A stretch of DNA of 64,000 nucleotides. Source: Sipunculus nudus (Eukaryota; Annelida; Sipuncula; Golfingiida; Sipunculidae). Position 1 is the first letter of the stretch. Each line of letters opens with the position of its first letter. This document shows, piece after piece, positions 46,112-55,458 of the stretch. The notes beneath the pieces were generated by a model. It was not told where the DNA came from. It saw nothing but the letters and a program-made list of their open reading frames with translations, and did no database searches. The position numbers and the translations under genes were made by a program. The DNA is taken from contig JAPPUL010000084.1 of assembly GCA_026874595.1 (NCBI GenBank), positions 733,001-797,000 of the forward strand. The letters are read 5' to 3'.

Positions 46112-47676
46112 AAGACAAGACAATACTAAACGCATTATCAAAAGAGCTTTTAGAACACCGTAGTAAGAGTTTAGATGAGATATTAGATGAAATAAGTGTT
46201 GAAGCGACCAAATTGCTTGCAGCAGATCGTTGTACACTATATGTTTATGATTTACTAAAAGACGAATTATGGTCCAAAATAGCGCAAAAGCTTGAAATAG
46301 ATGAAATACGTCTTAAGATAGGACAAGGAATAGCAGGACATGTAGCCAAGACCAAAAAGCTTCTAAACATAAAAGATGCCTACGACACACCATATTTTAA
46401 TCCAAGTATAGACAAATCAACAGGCTATAAAACAAAAACTTTACTCGTAAGCCCCATTCTAAACCATGAAAATGAATTAATAGGGGTAATAGAAATCCTT
46501 AACAAAAAAGAGGGAACATTTACAGGTAAAGATGAAGAGTTAATTGAGACATTTTCTAATGTATGTGCTATATCCATAGAGCAAGCGCAACTTTACCAAT
46601 GGCATAAAGTCATAATGCGCTATAACGAAAACATAATTAGAAACATATCCTCAGGCCTTGTGGCAACTGATAATTACTTTAAAGTAAACTTAATAAACCG
46701 TACAGCAAAACTTCTTTTCAAGACTATAGGAATAAATATAAATAATAAAATACTACCTGAGGCTCTAAGCTTCTTCAAAATACCAAATGAGTTTTTCGAA
46801 AACCTAAAAGTTCATGGCATTGCAAAGTTTGACAAACTTGAAGTCTCCTTTCAAGGTATCACAATGTATTTTAATATTAAGGGCTCAAGCCTACAGGAGG
46901 AAAATAGTGAGTCGTATGGATATATATTCTTATTTGATGATATAACAGAAAAGACTTTATTAGAAATTGAAAAAAAACAAGAAGAAGCCACAAAGTTAAT
47001 TGGCAGAATGGCAAGTTCTATAATTCACGATATTAAAAACCCGCTTACTATAATAAAATCATATGTTCAACTTATACAAAAAACGCTCTTAAATAAAGAT
47101 AGTAAGATAAACGATAAGGAAAGGCATTATTATAATATAGTCTCAAGCGAGATTGACAGACTAGTATCCATGGCAGATGAGGTCTTAGAATTTGTACAAG
47201 GAGAGTATAAAATAAATATACAAGAATGCAATATAGAAAAACTTGTAAAAGATATAAAATACCATTTTGAAGAGCTTGGGAAGGATAAAGGAATAGACTT
47301 TGAAATATCTCTTTTATACAAAGGAAATATAAATATAGACAAAGATAAAATAAAGAGACTTTTTTATAATATAAGTTATAATGCAACTGACGCTATAATA
47401 AAAGATGATGGAAAGATAAGTTTGTCAATATCAAAAGAAAATAATTATCTAAAAATAATATTTAAAGATAATGGTATTGGTATGCCTAAAAATATCCAAA
47501 AGACTATCTTCAGACCCTTCGTAAGTCATAACAAAAGTAAAGGTATTGGGCTTGGGATGGCTATTGTTAAAAAGATTGTAGATGAACACAAAGGAATTAT
47601 TACTATAAATAGCGAGGTGAATATCGGTACTGAGATTGTTATATCAATCCCTTTTGATTTGCCATTAAGTCATTAA
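46108..47676 (+). CDS. GAF-domain sensor histidine kinase
   Basis: 522 residues, soluble. GAF domain at about 10-165 (AADRCTLYVYD, GIAGHVAKTKKLLNIKDAY, NHENELIGVIEILNKKEG), a PAS-like segment (about 175-285), HisKA with an intact phosphoacceptor (SIIHDIKNPLTII, His at about 308), and HATPase (NISYNATDAI, DNGIGM, GIGLGMAIVKKI). No receiver domain and no adjacent response regulator. ATGA overlap with the AttH-like gene upstream. It is the only fully equipped kinase in the window and contrasts with the His-less kinase at 36.7 kb. Confidence 0.92.
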   Translation: MKDKTILNALSKELLEHRSKSLDEILDEISVEATKLLAADRCTLYVYDLLKDELWSKIAQKLEIDEIRLKIGQGIAGHVAKTKKLLNIKDAYDTPYFNPSIDKSTGYKTKTLLVSPILNHENELIGVIEILNKKEGTFTGKDEELIETFSNVCAISIEQAQLYQWHKVIMRYNENIIRNISSGLVATDNYFKVNLINRTAKLLFKTIGININNKILPEALSFFKIPNEFFENLKVHGIAKFDKLEVSFQGITMYFNIKGSSLQEENSESYGYIFLFDDITEKTLLEIEKKQEEATKLIGRMASSIIHDIKNPLTIIKSYVQLIQKTLLNKDSKINDKERHYYNIVSSEIDRLVSMADEVLEFVQGEYKINIQECNIEKLVKDIKYHFEELGKDKGIDFEISLLYKGNINIDKDKIKRLFYNISYNATDAIIKDDGKISLSISKENNYLKIIFKDNGIGMPKNIQKTIFRPFVSHNKSKGIGLGMAIVKKIVDEHKGIITINSEVNIGTEIVISIPFDLPLSH

Positions 47677-47710
47677 AGAATTCTTTATTTAAAAAAAAAC
47701 CAGACTAACA

Positions 47711-48709
47711 TTAGCTTAGCTTTACTTTACTATCAATTAATTTTAAATCTTCACTATCTATATACTTTGAAGCCAAATCTAAATTAAGCCATTTAAATAC
47801 ATAATTATCACTTTCTAATGGAATGTCTTCATCTAGGGCTATAGAAAATGTCATCTCATAATGTTTATGGGTATTAATATTATATATTTTATCGCATGCT
47901 TGAGTTAATGCGCATAATTTATTCTTTAGACTATCAGATATTTTGGAAAACAAAAATACAAGCCCTCTTTGTAAGGCATCCTTTGGCGTTTCCCCCTTAA
48001 GTATATGTGTTTCTATAAAATGCCATCTCTCAAAAGCTTTAGATGGCCCTTTTCGTGAAAGCATTAATAACTCACCTTTAGCGTTTATAATTATTAGGCG
48101 TGTTATGTAATGTATTATAATATTATTACTATTACGATAGCTATGTATTTCTTGTTCCAGGCTTATTATCCTTTTTAAAGCATTTACTCCCGTCTTTAAA
48201 TCATCATTTTCCAGGTAATAATTAAAGCTATTTTTATAAGCAAGCTCCCTCTCAAGTCGAGCTATTCGCCTTGCAAGCTCCTCCTCGCTACAACTACCTC
48301 GCCTTTTTATCCTTTCTATTAACTCCTCCTTTGACTCTATATTTACAAATATTGTAACGACTAGCTCCGGTTTCCATTCTATTACATCTATTGCTCCCAA
48401 TATATCTATATCTGTTATTACACTTATTCCTGATTCAATCTCTTTCTCTACATCCAATATCCCCATACCATAATAATTATTTCCATGCACATATTTCCAC
48501 TCTATTAATTCTTCAGCTAATATCTTATTCTCAAATTCTTCTGGCGTTATGAAATAATATGGTTTGCCCTCCCTCTCGCCTTCCCTAATTGCTCGAGTTG
48601 TATAGGTCGGTAGGAAGGTGACTTTTGTGTCGCCTTTTGTTACTTCCTCTATTAATGTCGTCTTACCTGAACCCGCAGGCCCTATAAGCAAAAATACCAA
48701 ACCTCTCAC
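47711..48709 (-). CDS. guanylate kinase fused to a Nudix-like domain
   Basis: 332 residues. N-terminal about 190: guanylate kinase with P-loop IGPAGSGKTTLI, TYTTRAIREGE, GKPYYFITPEEFE, GNNYYGM and RIKRRG. C-terminal about 200-332: Nudix-hydrolase-like fold (IIIHYITRLIIINAKGELLMLSRKG, FERWHFIETHILKGETPKDALQRGL). The Nudix box lacks the REUXEE core (it reads QRGLVFLF), so this domain is probably not a hydrolase in its usual form. The kinase half looks active (GMP to GDP). The fusion could sense or bind a nucleotide. Confidence 0.8.
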   Translation of the reverse strand: MRGLVFLLIGPAGSGKTTLIEEVTKGDTKVTFLPTYTTRAIREGEREGKPYYFITPEEFENKILAEELIEWKYVHGNNYYGMGILDVEKEIESGISVITDIDILGAIDVIEWKPELVVTIFVNIESKEELIERIKRRGSCSEEELARRIARLERELAYKNSFNYYLENDDLKTGVNALKRIISLEQEIHSYRNSNNIIIHYITRLIIINAKGELLMLSRKGPSKAFERWHFIETHILKGETPKDALQRGLVFLFSKISDSLKNKLCALTQACDKIYNINTHKHYEMTFSIALDEDIPLESDNYVFKWLNLDLASKYIDSEDLKLIDSKVKLS

Positions 48710-48836
48710 TAATTTTTATCTCCATTCTTTATCCTCCCAAACATTTTGCTCTTTCTTTTATATATTTATTGTTTTTACTACCGAGCTCTACTTCCCTTTA
48801 ATCACACTTCATTTAATCACACTTATCTCATTCCCC

Positions 48837-49187
48837 TCATTCTTTATCCATATTTGATCCCTTTTTTCTCCCTCGGTTTTCACCCTGACTGTCACCCTGA
48901 CTTTCTCCCCCTTCCCCACCCTCTCCTAAAAACTTCTCGAATTCCTTGTCCATTCGTTCCCAATCAGTCCCATAATAACTGTCTTCTGTTGCCTCGTTTG
49001 TCGTCGCCTTTGCCACCTTAACTCCTTGCCAACCCACTGTAGCATTAACTTCTTCGTCTGTCAATACCACTACTACATTATAAGCATTAACATTAGGCAA
49101 AATATAGTACAAGTGCAAAAACCCTAATATTATATATTTTATATAATCCCCCCTTATGTATTCACCACCCCTTCCAATATATCCCAT
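48837..49187 (-). CDS. small exported protein with repetitive Gly/Glu tail
   Basis: 116 residues. A hydrophobic segment (YIILGFLHLYYILPNVNA) ends at a plausible signal cleavage site. Then comes VVVVLTDEEVNATVGWQG, recalling short exported proteins that start with an L-[ST]-D-E-E...TG motif. The tail is low-complexity (GEGGEGGESQGDSQGE) from purine-rich repeats. The start is uncertain and it may be a non-functional frame, but the signal peptide and upstream position to two exported genes support it. Confidence 0.4.
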   Translation of the reverse strand: MGYIGRGGEYIRGDYIKYIILGFLHLYYILPNVNAYNVVVVLTDEEVNATVGWQGVKVAKATTNEATEDSYYGTDWERMDKEFEKFLGEGGEGGESQGDSQGENRGRKKGSNMDKE

Positions 49188-49274
49188 AACTTAATCACCA
49201 TCACAATAATTAATCTCATAAACCTTATCTTTTATATTTTACACCATTTACACCGCACAGCCTACTCATATCTT

Positions 49275-49892
49275 CTACTCAAACATATTCTCATACTCTT
49301 CATTTAACTGTATCCTATATCTTGATCGCAACTTGTCTATCTCCTTCAAAAATAATCTCTGTATTGCTTCTACTCTCGCTCGCTTTCTCGCCGCATCTCG
49401 TATCTCAAGCGCACTTAGTCTCTTGCCCTCCTTACTCTTTTTTATCTCCTCATAATATGTCTTGACTACATCCTCGCTTACCTTCCCTATCTTCGGTATT
49501 ATAACCTTATCTACATAATATTTTCTTACCATTTGTCGACGCAATATCTTCGACATACTCGCTAAGCGCCGCTTTATCTCCTTTTCACTATATAGCTTCT
49601 TTCCCTTCCCATATTCCATTATAAGCAAATCATTTATTACATTATCTAAATACGCTCGGCGATTTTGTTTGTCTTGTTCTGCCCTCTTTAAACTTTCAGC
49701 ATCTACTACCACTTGTGTTATCGATTGCATATCTATAAATGCTCGGAAATCCTTTCTAAAACCATCTATTCCAAGTACATTCTTTTTATTTATACTTAAT
49801 AACCACCCACCCCCTTTATCGCCTGATACTAAACTCACAACCAAAAATAATACCACCAAAACATACACTACCCTTCCCTTATATATTTTCAT
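49275..49892 (-). CDS. exported SurA-N-like protein 1 (no PPIase domain)
   Basis: 205 residues. A signal peptide (VVYVLVVLFLVVSLVSG) followed by a helical domain like the N-terminal chaperone part of SurA/peptidylprolyl isomerases: the GIDGFRKDF beta-strand, RRAYLDNVINDLLIMEYG and KLYSEKEIKRRLASMSKILRRQMVRKYYVDKVIIPKIGKVSEDVVKTYY. No parvulin domain is present. Similar in layout to its neighbour at 50019 (both have LL(I)...(K)(L/K)YSxKEx-R and a PK(I/V)...V pattern), so they are paralogues. Probable periplasmic chaperone or adaptor near HtrA. Confidence 0.65.
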   Translation of the reverse strand: MKIYKGRVVYVLVVLFLVVSLVSGDKGGGWLLSINKKNVLGIDGFRKDFRAFIDMQSITQVVVDAESLKRAEQDKQNRRAYLDNVINDLLIMEYGKGKKLYSEKEIKRRLASMSKILRRQMVRKYYVDKVIIPKIGKVSEDVVKTYYEEIKKSKEGKRLSALEIRDAARKRARVEAIQRLFLKEIDKLRSRYRIQLNEEYENMFE

Positions 49893-50018
49893 AATCTTAT
49901 CTCCTTCCTCCTTAACTTAGCTTTATTTATTACTTTATTAACTTTATCATACCACATGCCCCAAGAAATCCAACTTCACTAATATAAACTTCATACCCAA
50001 AATATCTATTCTTTGCTA

Positions 50019-50630
50019 TTATTTTACCAATACAGGATTATGTACTATCTCTGCTGCTAGCCTAAGTTTTGACGCATAGCTCTTTAATTTCTCAAGTGCC
50101 TTCTGTCCCTTAATTTGGTTTCTTATTGCCTTTACCCCATCTTTTTTTGAGATTCTTTTATAAGGACTGTTTTTATGCTTTAGTTCCGCTGCATACACCT
50201 TCTGAACTTCTTTAGAACTTACCTCTACCTTGGGGTATATATACTTACTTAGAAAACTCTTTAAAATCAACTTATTCTTTACCACTTTCGATATCATTGC
50301 TACTTGACGATCTACCTCTTTGCTACTATACGTTTTCTTCTCTTTGGCCTTCTGGGCTATCAAATATTCATCTTCATAAGTATGCAAAAATGCTTGCATC
50401 TGATCTTTATCCTTCAATATCTTGCTCAACTGTTCCTTCGTTACCGGTATTGGCGAGGACATTACTTGAAAATATAATAGCCCATTATAGTAATCTTTAA
50501 ACTCTCCATGCGACAACTTCTTACCGTTTACTTTGCTAACCCAAGTGTTTTGCGATATGAGTATCCCCACAAAACATATATTTATTAGCATTGACAACAC
50601 CAAAACCCACTTTAACCCTTTTCTTTTCAT
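50019..50630 (-). CDS. exported SurA-N-like protein 2 (no PPIase domain)
   Basis: 203 residues. N-terminal signal or anchor (WVLVLSMLINICFVGILI), then VNGKKLSHGEFKDYYNG and a helical region with QAFLHTYEDEYLIAQKAKEKKTYSSKEVDRQVAMISKVVKNKLILKSFLSKYIYPKVEVSSKEVQKVYAAEL, the SurA-N pattern. It lacks the PPIase domain. It lies 117 bp downstream of htrA on the same strand and upstream of its paralogue, forming a periplasmic protein-quality group. Function inferred only from fold type and location. Confidence 0.65.
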   Translation of the reverse strand: MKRKGLKWVLVLSMLINICFVGILISQNTWVSKVNGKKLSHGEFKDYYNGLLYFQVMSSPIPVTKEQLSKILKDKDQMQAFLHTYEDEYLIAQKAKEKKTYSSKEVDRQVAMISKVVKNKLILKSFLSKYIYPKVEVSSKEVQKVYAAELKHKNSPYKRISKKDGVKAIRNQIKGQKALEKLKSYASKLRLAAEIVHNPVLVK

Positions 50631-50747
50631 CTTACCTCCTATTCCCTTTCCAAAAACCTTTAATACTGCAATTTCTCTTTATAAATTTGTCTTTATAATT
50701 TATTATTAATAATAAATTATTGCACCTATGTCTTTAATTTTTACACT

Positions 50748-52349
50748 CTACTCTTTCTTAACTCGTAATAATGTATAGAATCTATTACTTCCTCGCCTTA
50801 TCCATACAAAATACGATGCCTTGCCACCCTCCTCCCTTATAACTTTACGAAAACTCTCTAAACCTCCACTAAGCTCTTTGCCATTTATACTCTCTATTAC
50901 ATCACCACGTTCTATAGATTGACTCCACTTTACCCCACCATAAACACTTTTATCATATACATATACCTCCTTCCCCTCATTATCCTCATTCTCACCCCCT
51001 CTTCCCAAAGGCAACTTGCGTTCTGACAAAGTTAATCCATACCATTTATCCACATGCCCAGAACCTCTAGTTCCTCTTTTTCCCTTAGGCAACGATTTAT
51101 CCCCACCTCTTTCAATACCTCTTCTGTCAAACCCATCTCTAAAGGCAAGCTCAGTCGGGCGTTCCTTTAGCTTTATACCTATTTCTAATCGCTTATCTCC
51201 TCTAACTACGCTAAGCTCTATTAACGTATCTGGGGGATATCCCGACACCTCGCCTATCATATCTACTGTCCGCTTTATCTCTTTCCCATTTATATGTGTT
51301 ATTATATCTCCTCGCTTAAGACCTGATCCTTCCCCTGCCCCACCAGGCAATAGCTCAAGTACTAATACCCCTGAACTTAAATTGAAATGTTGCGATAAAT
51401 CCTTATCTAGGTCTCTTATCGAAACCCCTATATATCCCCTTACTACTTTCCCGCTTTTAATTAATGTCTGACTTATTCTACGTGCTATGTTTACAGGTAT
51501 TGCAAACCCTATACCAACTGAACCCAATCCCCCATTACTTGTATATATTGCCGTGTTTATTCCTATTACTTTCCCTTCTATGTTTACAAGTGGACCTCCA
51601 CTATTTCCTTGATTTATCGAGGCGTCTGTTTGGATGAAATTCTTGAATATTGCATTGCGATCTGTTCCTAGAGACCTTCTGCCTTTTGCACTTACTACGC
51701 CTATTGTGAAACTTCCTATAAGACCAAACGGATTGCCTACTGCCATAGCAAAATCTCCTACCTCTATTTCTACCTCCTCATTTAATGACAAATACGGTAA
51801 GCTCCCTCGCCTATAGTCTAAAAGTTTTAATACTGTTAAATCACTTGGCAGATCCCTACCCACAACCTCACCTCTATACTCATTATCGCCTACCACAACC
51901 ACTATCTTTAACGCATCTCCTACAACATGCGCATTCGTTATAACATGCCCATCCTCATTTATTACAAAACCAGACCCCAGCGTCTTCGCTCCTTCATCTT
52001 GTCCATCTTCTCCCCTCTTTGGCGGTATTAGTGGATTATTTTCAAAAAACTTGAAAAAATCATAACCAAAAAATCCTCCCCCTCTCCCTCCTGAAACAGC
52101 TTGCACCGTCTCTATCTTTACCACTGAAGGCAGTATCTTATCTGCTATCTCTCGAAGACGCAATTGAAACTCACTCCCCGCCTTCTTTGCTTCCTCATCA
52201 CTTCTTATCTCTTCTGGTATTTCTCCTCTAAAGGTCTTTCCTAAACCATCAGCAACTCCATCCCCTCCCTCACCACCATTACACAAACCCACGCAAGAAC
52301 TTAATGTTGTATTTAATACTAAAAATATTAACAAATACCTCTTATACAA
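50748..52349 (-). CDS. HtrA/DegP-family periplasmic serine protease
   Basis: 533 residues. Signal peptide or lipoprotein-type N-terminus (TTLSSCVGLC). Trypsin-like domain with the triad His in ITNAHVV, Asp in SDLTVLKL and Ser in QGNSGGPLV, then PDZ1 (GYIGVSIRDL, GSGLKRGDIITHING) and a degenerate PDZ2 (VESINGKEL region at the C-terminus, which reads GDVIESINGKEL). The Gly/Arg-rich linkers (GGRGGGFFG, RRGIERGGDK) come from purine-rich codons. It degrades or refolds misfolded envelope proteins. A composite TTTTTATACAAAA repeat lies just upstream of the start. Confidence 0.94.
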   Translation of the reverse strand: MYKRYLLIFLVLNTTLSSCVGLCNGGEGGDGVADGLGKTFRGEIPEEIRSDEEAKKAGSEFQLRLREIADKILPSVVKIETVQAVSGGRGGGFFGYDFFKFFENNPLIPPKRGEDGQDEGAKTLGSGFVINEDGHVITNAHVVGDALKIVVVVGDNEYRGEVVGRDLPSDLTVLKLLDYRRGSLPYLSLNEEVEIEVGDFAMAVGNPFGLIGSFTIGVVSAKGRRSLGTDRNAIFKNFIQTDASINQGNSGGPLVNIEGKVIGINTAIYTSNGGLGSVGIGFAIPVNIARRISQTLIKSGKVVRGYIGVSIRDLDKDLSQHFNLSSGVLVLELLPGGAGEGSGLKRGDIITHINGKEIKRTVDMIGEVSGYPPDTLIELSVVRGDKRLEIGIKLKERPTELAFRDGFDRRGIERGGDKSLPKGKRGTRGSGHVDKWYGLTLSERKLPLGRGGENEDNEGKEVYVYDKSVYGGVKWSQSIERGDVIESINGKELSGGLESFRKVIREEGGKASYFVWIRRGSNRFYTLLRVKKE

Positions 52350-52367
52350 CTCTTTATTCCCTCATAT

Positions 52368-52399
52368 CTTTTTATACAAAAGCCTTTTTATACAAAAAA
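52368..52399. repeat. dispersed composite repeat, copy 1
   Basis: CTTTTTATACAAAA, two bases, then CTTTTTATACAAAAAA. A near-identical composite is at 55278-55308. This copy lies 19-50 bp upstream of the htrA start. Confidence 0.7.
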
Positions 52400-52527
52400 G
52401 CTTTTGTTTTACACTATTTTCCCTGCCCTTCAACTTAGTTTATATCTGATGCATTTCCCCTGTGCTATTCCTTAAAATATAGCCAAAAAACTTCTCCACA
52501 ACCTCAAATACTCCACCCCCCACCATT

Positions 52528-53307
52528 CTAGACTTGTTTTCCTCTGCTTATTTTCGCATACGCATTGTGATTGTGTATGCTTTCTATATTTTCACTCTCA
52601 ACTTCAAACCATATTATTTCTTTCTCATCCGTTAACGCTCCTGTTACATCTCTTACTATGTCTTCTACAAACTTTGGATTCAGATAAGCCTTCTCTGTCA
52701 TGTATTTTTCATCAGCTCGCTTAACTAACGAATATATCTCACAAGATCCCACTCCCTCTATAAGCTCTATTAGCTGGTCAAACCATATTGCTCCTGAAGA
52801 TATTACATCAACACTAACTTCACTCCTTTGATTATGTGCCCCAAATTCACTAACTTCTTTTGAACACGGGCATAGACTTGTTACTGGAACTGTTACTCCA
52901 AGCACTATCTTTGCTCCATTATCTCCTGCAAGTAGCCCTTTTACTCGGCATTTGTAATCCATAAGTCCCTTTGCTCCACTTACAGGTGCCTCCTTATTTA
53001 TAAAATAAGGAAAACTCATCTCTATATGTGCATCCTCTGAACCCAAATGTTCTCGCATATAATAAAGCATTTCTTTTATATTGGCTATACTAAACCCATG
53101 CTGATACTTATTTAATACCTCTACAAATCTACTCATATGTGTCCCCTTTTCTTTCCCTTTAAGCGACACATACATATTTATATCTGCTACTGTACTTTGT
53201 TCCACGTTATCTACACTTAACAGCTTTATAGGATATTTTATCCCCTTTACCCCTACCTTGTTTATTCTTATACTTCGCTTATCTATTTGACTTTGTACAT
53301 CCGTCAT
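52528..53307 (-). CDS. folE2: GTP cyclohydrolase FolE2 (type IB)
   Basis: 259 residues. COG1469-type enzyme converting GTP to dihydroneopterin triphosphate for folate or queuosine-type products. Hallmarks: LCPCSKEVSEFGAHNQRSEVSVDV with the metal-binding Cys, HIEMSFPYFINKEAPVSG, and the C-terminal ENIESIHNHNAYA. FolE2 typically tolerates metals other than zinc. The gene stands alone with about 180 bp to htrA. Confidence 0.93.
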   Translation of the reverse strand: MTDVQSQIDKRSIRINKVGVKGIKYPIKLLSVDNVEQSTVADINMYVSLKGKEKGTHMSRFVEVLNKYQHGFSIANIKEMLYYMREHLGSEDAHIEMSFPYFINKEAPVSGAKGLMDYKCRVKGLLAGDNGAKIVLGVTVPVTSLCPCSKEVSEFGAHNQRSEVSVDVISSGAIWFDQLIELIEGVGSCEIYSLVKRADEKYMTEKAYLNPKFVEDIVRDVTGALTDEKEIIWFEVESENIESIHNHNAYAKISRGKQV

Positions 53308-53805
53308 CTATTTCTCCTAAGATTTTACTTTTTTAATTAAATATTTTCCTATATTCTAAAAACCCTTCTAAATCACCCGCCTTTTTATCTTAACACCTTC
53401 AGTCCCTATTACATCTTAATGTTCTAATATATAGGCCTTTATTATAACATCTATACCTCTTAGTTCGTCTTATACTATATTCATAAAGAGCATAATCTTT
53501 TAGCATTAAAAAATATATTCCTAAATCCAGTCTCGTAAAAGTGTTTACTCAAAAAATAAAAACTATTTTCACATACTTTTAGTAAGTAAATAAATTATAA
53601 CCATATCCTAAAACATCCTAAAATTCTTTTTATTTTTGATTTTCTTTTTACGTAGATACCTTTGGTAAGACTCTTAAAAGCCCAGCTAAAGCCGAACTTT
53701 GCTTTAATTTACTTTATCCTACTTACTACACTAACTTATATTTTGCTTTAAGTTCTATCATTCTAACACTTTTATCATTCTAACACTTTTATTAGCACAT
53801 TACTT
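53308..53805. other. 498-bp gap upstream of folE2
   Basis: AT-rich with no gene seen. A relatively GC-richer patch at 53650-53715 stands out from its surroundings but shows no recognisable RNA. TATTCTAAC ACTTTTA-type short duplications occur at 53758-53790. Confidence 0.45.
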
Positions 53806-54051
53806 TTATTTATGCTTTATTAGGAAACGAAAGACTTCCTTTCCATCTTCCACCGCTTTGCTCTCATCCTCCAACGTATGACCTGTTTGCTTTGTCCATC
53901 CTTTGAAATCTGCTGCCGAACCAGGATCCGTTGCAAATACTTCAAGTAATTGCCCTGATTTTAATGTATCTATTAATTTTTTTGCCTTTATTATAGGCAT
54001 AGGACAATTTAACCCTCTTGCATCTAATGTTTGATCTGGCGTACTAGACAT
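53806..54051 (-). CDS. TusA-family sulfur carrier protein
   Basis: 81 residues. The TusA fold carries the sulfur-accepting cysteine in LDARGLNCPMPIIKAKK (CPxP motif), then FATDPGSAADFKGWTKQTGHTL and a closing beta-strand EVFRFLIKHK. Such proteins shuttle persulfide sulfur, to MnmA for tRNA thiolation or to the rDsr pathway in sulfur oxidisers. Both possible clients (mnmA and dsrABL) are in this window. Single gene; the upstream A/T run leaves only a weak GGAG ribosome binding site. Confidence 0.9.
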   Translation of the reverse strand: MSSTPDQTLDARGLNCPMPIIKAKKLIDTLKSGQLLEVFATDPGSAADFKGWTKQTGHTLEDESKAVEDGKEVFRFLIKHK

Positions 54052-54304
54052 AGTTTTTTTTTTACTCCTTACATTATTAATGCTTTATTAATGCTTTTTA
54101 TATGCACCCTAAATACAAACTAAACTATTATTAATAATACTCGCTTTAACAAAATATAACTATTTATACTTAAATTACAACATTATATTACCTTAATTTT
54201 AATTGCCTTAAACTTAAGTTGTTAGATTATTTGCTTATCTTATATTGTTTTAAATAAAATACACTCTAAACTTCATATCCATAGAAATTCATATTAAGAA
54301 TATT

Positions 54305-54763
54305 TCATTTATTTTGCTCGGCTGGCAATGCTATGTTGGTTACTCGGGTTCCAAAATTCTCATCTATTACAACTACCTCTCCATGGGCTATCAAGCGATC
54401 GTTTACTAAAAGATCAACCGGCTCATTCGCTGGTTTTGCCAATTCTATTATCGAACCCTCCCCCAGTGCAAGTACATCTTTCACATGGATATTAGTCCGT
54501 CCAAGCTCAACTGTAACTTGCACATATATATCCAATAGCAAACTTGAATTATGTTTTTGACTAGCATCCATATTCCTTACATCTACTTCGTTGGGCAGCA
54601 AGTCCTTAATCCTATCAAGCTCTATCTCGCCAACATCTGCCCCCTCCCTATCTTTCCTCTCTTTACCCTCCCCCTTCAAGTATTGCTTTGTATCATCATA
54701 TATTATCTCTGCTCCATCTAAAAGCGCATCTAATTCCTTTTGTGATAATTTTGAATCGCTCAT
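54305..54763 (-). CDS. fliN: flagellar motor switch protein FliN
   Basis: 152 residues. N-terminal [15 protein letters not shown], a charged linker ([14 protein letters not shown]), then the SpoA domain [68 protein letters not shown], diagnostic of FliN. It forms the C-ring with FliM and FliG. No other flagellar gene is near, so it is either detached from its operon or the last trace of a lost system. Confidence 0.93.
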   Translation of the reverse strand: MSDSKLSQKELDALLDGAEIIYDDTKQYLKGEGKERKDREGADVGEIELDRIKDLLPNEVDVRNMDASQKHNSSLLLDIYVQVTVELGRTNIHVKDVLALGEGSIIELAKPANEPVDLLVNDRLIAHGEVVVIDENFGTRVTNIALPAEQNK

Positions 54764-55458
54764 TTATAATAGTTCCCTCTAATAGTTCCCTCTAAATAGT
54801 TTTCCCATAGTTTCCCCTACTTCCTAGTTTTATATCTTAAACTCTCAAAAAAACTGTCAAATTACTTGCTACTATTAACCCTTCACACAAAGCATATAAC
54901 CTCTATATGCACCTAGCTTTTACTAAACGACATTTAACTTTAATAAATCAAGCATTTTTATTTTTATTTATCTCAAATATCTAAAGCATTTTCTATTATA
55001 GAGTCTACACCTGCTCCTCTCCCTCCTCTCCCCCTTCTCTCCCCCTCCTCTCCCCCTGCCAACCACATTTACACATCTATAGCATTATAATCATTTCTAA
55101 ATAATCATTCTCAAATATAACTATTTTTTATCTTAAAACCCTAATATCTTATATCTTAACTAACACCTTCTACTAAAGCTTAATATCTTTTGTCTTTTTA
55201 ACGCATTTTTATTTTTTTAACGCATTTTTATTTTTCATTTCTAACTCACTATACTCAAGGGCTAAACCTATTTAATACTTTTTATACAAAACCTTTTTAT
55301 ACAAAAAATACTAAAGATTTACCTTTGATTGTTAGATGTCTTGTGTAGATAGTTAGGCCTTTTTTATTTTGCCTTCTATCACTATATTAAAGAAATGGAT
55401 TTGGAAATACTATAATATTATAGTTATACATTTATAGGAGATTAAAATTAGTTTTATT
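54764..55458. other. 695-bp divergent gap rich in tandem repeats
   Basis: No gene seen. It holds a tandem TAGTTCCCTCTAA duplication (54773-54800), a pyrimidine-rich tract (55010-55066), a tandem TTTTTAACGCATTTTTA duplication (55195-55232) and the second copy of the CTTTTTATACAAAA composite repeat (55278-55308). Confidence 0.55.
55278..55308. repeat. dispersed composite repeat, copy 2
   Basis: CTTTTTATACAAAA, one base, CTTTTTATACAAAAAA; matches 52368-52399 apart from the spacer. Confidence 0.7.
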
